Below, piece after piece: positions 28,171-34,652 of a stretch of DNA of 64,000 nucleotides. The stretch covers positions 248,001 through 312,000 of the forward strand of contig NZ_BAABRU010000006.1 in NCBI RefSeq assembly GCF_039545135.1, read 5' to 3'. Source of the stretch: Herpetosiphon gulosus. Lineage in GTDB: Bacteria; Chloroflexota; Chloroflexia; Chloroflexales; Herpetosiphonaceae. The notes below the pieces were generated by a model. It saw only the letters and a list, made by a program, of their open reading frames with translations. It ran no database searches and was not told the origin of the DNA. The translations under genes and the position numbers were made by a program. Within the stretch, counting starts at the first letter, position 1; each line of letters starts with the position of its first letter.

Positions 28171-28229
28171 TCCCTCACCCCAACCCCGCTCCCTCGGCGG
28201 CGGGAGAGGGGGCTAGGGGGTGAGGGCAT
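28171..28229. repeat. MITE-like element with deleted centre, copy D
   Basis: A 59-bp version in which the two arms (TCCCTCACCCCAACCCC and GGGAGAGGGGGCTAGGGGG) are joined without the TTCATGAT centre. It lies between the C-terminal methyltransferase segment and copy C. Confidence 0.85.
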
Positions 28230-28232
28230 CTC

Positions 28233-29456
28233 CTAAATCCGCAATAACTCGAAGGCCCATTCGCGCAGTTGCTCGGCTTCGCTGCGTGGGATAACTTCGT
28301 CGTGGGCGGCTTTGTTGCGCAGCTTGAGCATGGCTTGGTTACCCAGCACTTCAACCAAACCGCCAGCCCCAAACACGTTGCGGTTGCCAAAACGCTGGCT
28401 GATAAAACTACGCAAGGCTTGCTCTTTGCTGCTGCGCAAGATAATCGGGTAGTTGCCCAAGGTTAGGTGGCGCTTGCCTTGTATAAAATCGGCTAAAAAG
28501 TCGTTGCGGCAGTCGTTGACACCAAAGCCCGATTCGTCGCGGAATGGCTTGAAGATCGTTTCATGCAGCAGGGTTTCGACCGCTTTGGTGAAGGGAATTA
28601 CGCCGATCGAGAAATCCATGGTTTCGTCGTCGGTCAGTAGGCTATATTCGCCGGTGCGCAAAAATGTGGGAATATCGGGCGGTAGGTTGCGCCAATCGGG
28701 CAGCGCTGCATCAAGCGTCGCTTCAATGCTGATCGGCTCGACTCGCTCGAAGAAGCGTTCAGCCGCTGGCAGAATTTCGGCGGCAATTTTGTCGATCACG
28801 GCATCGGTTTGTTCGTCGCTGGTCGCTGCACCCAATTCTTTGAGCACATTGGCTTTGGCTTCGCTCAGGGCTTGCTCGTACTGCGGACGTTCGATCAGCT
28901 CAATCTCGGCGGCACTCAAGCCATACAAACGATAGACAATTTTGTCGATTAAGGCATCAGTGCGGGCTAAATCGGCTTTGATTGGCAGTAATTCGTCAAG
29001 CGATTGGCGGTAGGCTTGGGCAATGCTGGCTTCGATTTCGCTGAGGTTGGCGGCAAAGCGATTGCGGTTTTGTTGCAGCCGATACCAGAAGTCGCTCCAA
29101 CTGACGGCGCGTTGGCCTTTTTGGTAGTCGCCAAGGTAGCCTTGGATGATCGTTTTATCTGAAAGGCTGTCGAGGCCAGTTTCGCCTTTTTTGGGTTGGA
29201 TGCGCAGTTGACTTTCGAGCCAATCCAAAAAGCGCTTGGTTGCTTGTTGCTTGGCTTTGTTGAGGTCGATCATTTGTTGGGCGAGGTAGGCTAATAAATC
29301 GTGGACGACATCGCCATAGCGGATTGGATTGGATTGGATTGGATTGGATTGGATTGGATTGGATTGGATTGGATTGGATTGGATTGGATTGGATTGGATT
29401 GGATTGGATTGGATTGGATTGGATTGGATTCTCAACGGTGAATAATGTATTGACAA
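28233..29456 (-). CDS. C-terminal part of the adenine methyltransferase, out of frame
   Basis: An open frame of 407 codons beginning inside the end of the upstream methyltransferase frame and running through the (AATCC)22 tract. The part after the tract starts RYGDVVHDLL and contains IDKIVYRLYGLSAAEIELIE, the usual C-terminal signature of Eco57I/type IIG-like methyltransferases. An extra domain of about 230 residues then ends in LRNKAAHDEVI, an RxxxxH motif like that of HEPN RNases. I see no ribosome site for an internal start (the ATG at 29273 has none). It is therefore best read as the 3' part of one gene split by repeat number. Confidence 0.75.
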   Translation of the reverse strand: MSIHYSPLRIQSNPIQSNPIQSNPIQSNPIQSNPIQSNPIQSNPIRYGDVVHDLLAYLAQQMIDLNKAKQQATKRFLDWLESQLRIQPKKGETGLDSLSDKTIIQGYLGDYQKGQRAVSWSDFWYRLQQNRNRFAANLSEIEASIAQAYRQSLDELLPIKADLARTDALIDKIVYRLYGLSAAEIELIERPQYEQALSEAKANVLKELGAATSDEQTDAVIDKIAAEILPAAERFFERVEPISIEATLDAALPDWRNLPPDIPTFLRTGEYSLLTDDETMDFSIGVIPFTKAVETLLHETIFKPFRDESGFGVNDCRNDFLADFIQGKRHLTLGNYPIILRSSKEQALRSFISQRFGNRNVFGAGGLVEVLGNQAMLKLRNKAAHDEVIPRSEAEQLREWAFELLRI

Positions 29457-32400
29457 ATGTCAATACATTATTATCATTTTTTTGCGTATACAAATCAATA
29501 GCGATCTGTGTTAATCGCTCCCGTTCGGATTTTCCGGTTGTGAATTCGATATAAAAAATCGGAATTTCCCCTAAAGTAAAAGCTTCTATATTAACTTGTA
29601 TATATCTTTCTGAATACCAATGATTAATAAATTTAGAGTTACATATAGCAGAAATATACCCTAAGCTAAGACCCAATTCTTTAGCAGTCAAAACAACAAA
29701 ATTATTTGTCAAGACATATCTATATAAATAATCTCCTTTTATTGAGTTATCCCAATAACAAACAACTCTATATTCAACGCTTGGCTTCTTCATTGCATGA
29801 AAAAATAATTTATCTAAATCATATTTAATTCTCTCCTGTAATGGTATGTCATTATATCTAACAAAACTAATAAAATTATTATTACTTTCTATAGAATATC
29901 TTTTCATCTCATCGGCAGAAATCAATATCGGTCTTTCCTCATTTGATATAATATCATCAATAATAAGTGATTTATATATACCATCAGATATATTTATCGT
30001 ACTAAGTGAACCCATTTTCAAGGAAGTTTCTTTAATCCTTTGATATAAATCTAATAATTCAGAACTTTGACATAATGTAAAAACAAAATAAGGCTCATTA
30101 TACCAATCTGATTGCATAATATGCTTAGAATCTTTCCATTCAAGTTTATTTAGTAATTTTATAGGTCTATTAAATCCATAAACATTAACTAATGTATTTT
30201 TAATTTCATTTTTCTTTTCAACTATACTAATTACAGGAATAATATCAGGAGCAGCAGAAAAAACGTTTTTCCTCAAAATACAAATATTTATTATATGAAT
30301 ATTATCTAGTAAAAATTTCCTAAAATATTGTTCTGATTTATTAACCGTCCATCCTTCGGGTGTAATCATACCTATTTTACCTTTATTTGAACAATTTTCT
30401 AAAGAAAGCATCATAAATAAAGTATATACATTGATTTCACCTTCCAAAACAGGTTTTTTTGTAAACTCAGAGATAGAGGATACACCATATAAAATTCGCA
30501 AATAATGTTTAATAGGGTCATCAATCTTTGCTCCCCATGGCGGATTACCAACCACCGCATCGAAGCCGCCGTTGGGGTTGAGCTGCACATCTTGGCCGCC
30601 AGGCCTGCTGGGCGCAAAAAAGATTTCGGGAAACTCCAGCTCCCAATGGAAAAAGTGCTTGCTGCTGGCGGCTTCAAGTGCAATCTGGCCAATCTGGCTG
30701 GCAGGAATCAAGCTATCATCTAATTTAGCTGTGGCATCGTGCAACCACGGCTTGATGCTGGGCATGCGCAAAAAGATGTTGACCCAATCGCTTTTGCTCT
30801 TTTTGGCGGGCTGATTGCCAAACCAGCGCGAGGTATAAACATCGAGCATGCGCTTGAAGGGCGCGAGATGTTGGTCGGCATCGCGAAACGCCACCGCGCT
30901 TTGTTGAGCTTGCTCAACCGTGTTATCGCTCAAAAAACTGACTTGGCGCATCAAATCGGTGGCCAGGCTCAGGCCAGCAAACTCGTTGCCCGCCAACATA
31001 TGGCTTTGGCTACCACCAACATCAAGGTAGGTTTGCACCTCGGCAACCCGCGCCCCAATCAAGCTATTGCCATGCTTCAAGTGGTGGTCGAGAAAACTCA
31101 AAGGAGCGCCGAGAGTAAAGGCATCAAGCCACAAACTGACCTTGGCCAACTCGACCGCCATCGCATTCAGGTCAACCCCGTAGATACAGCGTTTGAGCAC
31201 CGCCCGTTTGAGCAAAGCCACCCGCGTGAGCCGCTCGGGGTCGATCGTCACCCCTTGGCGCTCCATATCGGCCACAATCTCGCTGCGGGTGCGGTCGATC
31301 ATCGCCCAAACTGGGTTTTCGCTCCACGCATTCAAAAAGTGAATCAAGCGATTGCTAATAAAATCGACGACTTCAACCAAAAAGTGGCCGCTGCCCATAG
31401 CTGGGTCAAGCACCCGCAGATTCAAACAATCGTCGAGCAACTGGCCCATGGCACTATTCGGGTCAGTCCAAAACACCGCCGGATTTTCGGGGCGCTTGCT
31501 GGATTTAGCCCGAGCAGCGACCAAATTGGCATAATTGCGATATTGTTTCTGCGCCTCGTGCAAGCGCGGAGCCAAGGCCTTAAATTTCTCATCGAGCACC
31601 GCGCCAACCGTCTGCTGCACAATATATTTCACAATATAATCGGGCGTGTAATAGCTGCCCGTGGCCTTGCGCTCCTTTTTATCGTTGACCAAATAGGCCA
31701 TGCCCTGCTCGATAAGCGCCAGTGGTTTGGCAACTTTGGCAGCTGGCTGATAGACCTCTTTGCCCTTTTCCTTGGTCACGGCCAAGCGTTCGCTGGCAAT
31801 GTGCAACTTAAATTCCAGCAAACCTTCGTAAATGCTACCAAGCTGGCGCACGCCCAACGACTTAAAATCAATCAGCACCAGCGCTTGGCTACGATCATCA
31901 AGATCGCGAGCGAGTCGATCCAGGCCCAAGGCCAAGTAGCGATCGGGCACGGCATAAGTTTGCAAAAACTGGCCGCTAACGCTGGTTGCACTGAATAAAC
32001 CACCGTTGTAAGTTGGCATATTCAAATCGGGCGAGCCACGATCGATCACCGCGCACAAATCGAGAATACGCTGATAGAGCGCGGTTGAAGTGTCGCTGTA
32101 GTGCGCTTGCAACTTGGCCGAACGCTGATCGAGCAAGCTACCAGCAATTTTAGCGATCTCACGTTTGAGCGTGTACAAACTGCGTTCACGATAGCCGTTA
32201 TGCTCATTCAGCGGCAGCAAATCAAGGCTTTCGGCATACAACACAAACATCAATCGATACAAAAAGGTCAATGTGGCTTCAAACACCGTGTTGAGTTGCT
32301 GCTCAGAAACGTCGTTAGCGCCTTGGCGGCGCATATCGGCAATAAAGCCTTGGGCAAATTGGGGAAAAATCTCAGTAAACACCCGATCTTTTAAGCGTTC

Positions 32401-33588
32401 GCCCAAGCCCTTGGCATACTCCGCCGATTGTTTGAGCAAGCGCTCCAAAAAGCCACCAAAGGCCTGAGCACGAAAAAACAACCACCAATATTTGAGCGCA
32501 ACCACCGCATCCTGCGCCCCGAAGGCCTCTTCTAAATCAACTTCGTAGTAGTTGGTAGCCTTATTGCTGGCAGTTGTTGAATATAAGCGCCAATATTTGC
32601 CATTGCTCACAATCACCCATGGCACTGTGCCAGCCTCAAGCGTCGAAACCACCTCGGCTCCAGGAATAATCGTGGGCGTGGCGGAATCGCGCTGGCTATC
32701 TTGATCGTCTAAATTACGATTCCAAACATAGCCAAAAAAAGCTGCTACCGGTTGGGGATTATTGGGCACAACCAAATCATAGCGATAGGCTGGCTCACCC
32801 GCGACTGGTTGGGCCACAAAGCCCAAATCGGCCAAGATGGGAGCATAAAATTGCTTTTGCATCGTCGCAAGTGGCTGATCAGTTAATTGTTTTCGGGCAG
32901 TTTTGAGCAATGGGTTGATTTTGCGGCCAATCGGCAACACATCTTCATTCCATTCAGCATTTAATTTGGCATCAGTCAAACGCTGCGTCAAATAATAGTC
33001 CGAGAACAAGGCCCGATTATTGAAATATTGCTCACTCCACTCAGCCAACACAAAGGCCGAACGCAGCTTATCCCACTGATACAGCGCATCAGGTTCAGTC
33101 ATAGTAAAGCGTTTGAGCACGCGCAACGCCACATCCGAAACATTCAAACGATTGATCGTGAGTGGCACAGGCCGCAACATTTGGCGAATCGCCGCGCCAC
33201 GCTGAGTATTTTGCGCCAACTCGCGCAGCAATATCACAAATTCCAACGTCTCATAATCTTTGGTCAAAATAACCAAGGCCAACTCAGGCCGATCGCGAAA
33301 CGCGCGGGCGATGGCATTGCGTAACGCCGCCGTGAGTGAGCGCACTTCTAACAAATAAATTTTTATTTCTTGATCGTGGGGATCGCTTGCCAACAGCTCC
33401 ACATGCTTAATTTCTTGGCGCAAATAGGCACTATCGAGGCCAACTTGAGCATACGAATCGATCGTTGTGCGCAGATCGATCGCATACTGCAAACGCGCCA
33501 AAAAGCCCGCCAAGGCATCGGCATTTTGCAATTGACGAATATCACTAGCAGTTAACTGAACATCATTGGAGGCAAATGTTTGGGTCAT
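29155..33588 (-). CDS. Eco57I-like N6-adenine methyltransferase, phase-variable
   Basis: 1,477 residues from 33588, where GGGAG precedes ATG; an upstream in-frame start lies in repeats. The N-terminal 700 residues resemble the restriction half of type IIG enzymes (PWVIVSNGKYWRLYS near 325, then ATGSYYTPDYIVKYIV). Methyltransferase motif I LDPAMGSGHFL is near 726 and motif IV NPPWG near 1014. The target-recognition region (about 1015-1385) is encoded by AT-rich DNA unlike the rest. Translation then runs through 22 AATCC units (Asn-Pro-Ile-Gln-Ser repeats) and ends in about 55 frame-shifted residues. As given, it lacks its normal C-terminus, which is encoded in another frame. Confidence 0.85.
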   Translation of the reverse strand: MTQTFASNDVQLTASDIRQLQNADALAGFLARLQYAIDLRTTIDSYAQVGLDSAYLRQEIKHVELLASDPHDQEIKIYLLEVRSLTAALRNAIARAFRDRPELALVILTKDYETLEFVILLRELAQNTQRGAAIRQMLRPVPLTINRLNVSDVALRVLKRFTMTEPDALYQWDKLRSAFVLAEWSEQYFNNRALFSDYYLTQRLTDAKLNAEWNEDVLPIGRKINPLLKTARKQLTDQPLATMQKQFYAPILADLGFVAQPVAGEPAYRYDLVVPNNPQPVAAFFGYVWNRNLDDQDSQRDSATPTIIPGAEVVSTLEAGTVPWVIVSNGKYWRLYSTTASNKATNYYEVDLEEAFGAQDAVVALKYWWLFFRAQAFGGFLERLLKQSAEYAKGLGERLKDRVFTEIFPQFAQGFIADMRRQGANDVSEQQLNTVFEATLTFLYRLMFVLYAESLDLLPLNEHNGYRERSLYTLKREIAKIAGSLLDQRSAKLQAHYSDTSTALYQRILDLCAVIDRGSPDLNMPTYNGGLFSATSVSGQFLQTYAVPDRYLALGLDRLARDLDDRSQALVLIDFKSLGVRQLGSIYEGLLEFKLHIASERLAVTKEKGKEVYQPAAKVAKPLALIEQGMAYLVNDKKERKATGSYYTPDYIVKYIVQQTVGAVLDEKFKALAPRLHEAQKQYRNYANLVAARAKSSKRPENPAVFWTDPNSAMGQLLDDCLNLRVLDPAMGSGHFLVEVVDFISNRLIHFLNAWSENPVWAMIDRTRSEIVADMERQGVTIDPERLTRVALLKRAVLKRCIYGVDLNAMAVELAKVSLWLDAFTLGAPLSFLDHHLKHGNSLIGARVAEVQTYLDVGGSQSHMLAGNEFAGLSLATDLMRQVSFLSDNTVEQAQQSAVAFRDADQHLAPFKRMLDVYTSRWFGNQPAKKSKSDWVNIFLRMPSIKPWLHDATAKLDDSLIPASQIGQIALEAASSKHFFHWELEFPEIFFAPSRPGGQDVQLNPNGGFDAVVGNPPWGAKIDDPIKHYLRILYGVSSISEFTKKPVLEGEINVYTLFMMLSLENCSNKGKIGMITPEGWTVNKSEQYFRKFLLDNIHIINICILRKNVFSAAPDIIPVISIVEKKNEIKNTLVNVYGFNRPIKLLNKLEWKDSKHIMQSDWYNEPYFVFTLCQSSELLDLYQRIKETSLKMGSLSTINISDGIYKSLIIDDIISNEERPILISADEMKRYSIESNNNFISFVRYNDIPLQERIKYDLDKLFFHAMKKPSVEYRVVCYWDNSIKGDYLYRYVLTNNFVVLTAKELGLSLGYISAICNSKFINHWYSERYIQVNIEAFTLGEIPIFYIEFTTGKSERERLTQIAIDLYTQKNDNNVLTFVNTLFTVENPIQSNPIQSNPIQSNPIQSNPIQSNPIQSNPIQSNPLWRCRPRFISLPRPTNDRPQQSQATSNQALFGLARKSTAHPTQKRRNWPRQPFR
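29321..29430. repeat. (GGATT)22 pentanucleotide microsatellite
   Basis: Exactly 22 uninterrupted GGATT copies on the + strand (AATCC on the coding strand), 110 bp. As five is not a multiple of three, each change in copy number shifts the reading frame. All three frames read the same five residues in rotation (N-P-I-Q-S), so none is stopped. Gain of one copy or loss of two would join the methyltransferase frame to the C-terminal frame. Confidence 0.98.
29431..30535 (-). other. AT-rich target-recognition segment
   Basis: About 1.1 kb inside the methyltransferase gene is strikingly AT-rich, with Lys, Asn and Ile codons dominated by AAA, AAT and ATA/ATT. The genes on both sides are near 50-55% GC. 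The change begins just after the NPPWG motif and ends at the hairpin and repeat tract. This suggests replacement of the specificity region by foreign DNA. Confidence 0.85.
29441..29472. other. Perfect 14-bp hairpin next to the repeat tract
   Basis: AATAATGTATTGAC at 29441-29454 and its exact complement GTCAATACATTATT at 29459-29472 with loop AAAT. It lies within the methyltransferase coding frame, 10 bases before the tract in the coding direction. Confidence 0.9.
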
Positions 33589-33908
33589 CGCACAATCTCC
33601 CACAAACCACAACATGGCATCGAGTGTTAGCGCAGTGTAGCATATTTTAGCGAGCAGAGAACATAGAACATAGAACATAGCCATGAAGGCTGAAACCGCG
33701 AAGAACGCAAAGGGCACGAAGGCCGAAACCACGGCGGCGGGTGAGGGGCGTTCCAATGATCATGATGGACTGTTCCCCCTCGCTCGCTCGGCGGGAGCGG
33801 GGGCTAGGGGGTGAGGGCATCCAAATCCACTCCAAATCCTACCCAATCATTGTTAACAACCTACCCTTATAAGGCGAGGCTAGGGGGCATGCCACACATT
33901 AATCCTTG
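33589..33908. other. Intergenic region with composite repeats
   Basis: Some 320 bases between divergent sides of the methyltransferase and PH-like protein genes. It holds an ACATAGA tandem repeat (33656-33682), a GCGAAGAACGCAAAGGGCACGAAGG degenerate repeat (33683-33730) and a truncated palindromic element (33732-33820) laid end to end. No gene seen. Confidence 0.75.
33732..33820. repeat. MITE-like palindromic element, copy E (left arm truncated)
   Basis: It retains GGCGGCGGGTGAGGGGCG, the TCATGATGG centre and the complete right arm ending GGGTGAGGGCAT. The first 30-40 bases of the left arm are missing and replaced by another repeat family. Confidence 0.8.
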
Positions 33909-34487
33909 TTAGCGCAGAATTAAATAGGCAAATAGCGCAACCCCCGCAGTCAATATCCACAGGTAGAGGCGTTGATAATAGACAAAATAGCGATGACTTA
34001 GCGCAAAATCAGGGATCACCTGCCAATCCTGAGCGGTAGTTTTTAGTCCAGCACATAACGCCGCAGCCACCGCTTCAGGCTCATCCCAACCCTCCAAGGT
34101 AAGCGTGCGCTGTTGTTCTTCAGGGATCAGTTCAGGGATTTTCACACTGGGCAAACCACGGATTGGCACACGCAACACAATATACGGCAGATCGCGCCGC
34201 GTATACCTACTGATCCCAACCGATTCAATCTGTTCCCACGGAATTTCAAAATATTGCCAGCCTCGCCGCATCACCAAGCCACGTGGGGTAAAATCAAGCG
34301 ACGAAATCAGATCAACCAGCATGCGGCTGGCCAGCAGCAACCACATCAACATCCCCCACCAATACAATATACTCAGGTCTGGATCATTCACACGAAACAC
34401 TGACCATCCAGCGGCAACGATTGCGGCGATCAAGGTAATCCACTTTAGCCAATATTCGCGAACGTGGAAGTGGGCAGTTTGCATCAT
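33909..34487 (-). CDS. Membrane protein with PH-like domain
   Basis: 192 residues: two N-terminal membrane spans (about 14-30, 41-60), a beta-rich domain of about 90 residues (LDFTPRGLVMRRGWQYFEIPWEQIESVGI...YIVLRVP) typical of bacterial PH-like membrane proteins, and a C-terminal span (about 172-190). The 'I-P-W-E-x-I' strand is the common mark of this group. The cellular role is unknown. GAGAG precedes the start. It diverges from the histidine kinase at 34653. Confidence 0.7.
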   Translation of the reverse strand: MMQTAHFHVREYWLKWITLIAAIVAAGWSVFRVNDPDLSILYWWGMLMWLLLASRMLVDLISSLDFTPRGLVMRRGWQYFEIPWEQIESVGISRYTRRDLPYIVLRVPIRGLPSVKIPELIPEEQQRTLTLEGWDEPEAVAAALCAGLKTTAQDWQVIPDFALSHRYFVYYQRLYLWILTAGVALFAYLILR

Positions 34488-34652
34488 CGTTCTCTCGTTC
34501 TATAGCAAAATCACCACAAATACGCTAGCTCAGCCAGGAAGTTGCTTTTTAACTGCGCTACTCATCGGCATATGCCTGATCAAGGAATGGGTGTATGATG
34601 CAGCGAATAGGGATTTAGCCGATAATCGACTGCACCATAACGAGGGATTGCA

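Noticed and set aside
30739-31998. 419-codon frame on the plus strand opposite the methyltransferase
   Set aside because: It is a shadow of the conserved minus-strand coding region containing motif I; no ribosome site or recognisable domain.
23988-33588. Complete DISARM or BREX system
   Set aside because: Core genes drmA, drmB, pglZ, brxC and brxL are not visible in the window, so only a partial resemblance is claimed.
33589-33756. 56-residue N-terminal extension of the methyltransferase
   Set aside because: It runs through simple repeats; GGGAG before the ATG at 33588 marks the start.
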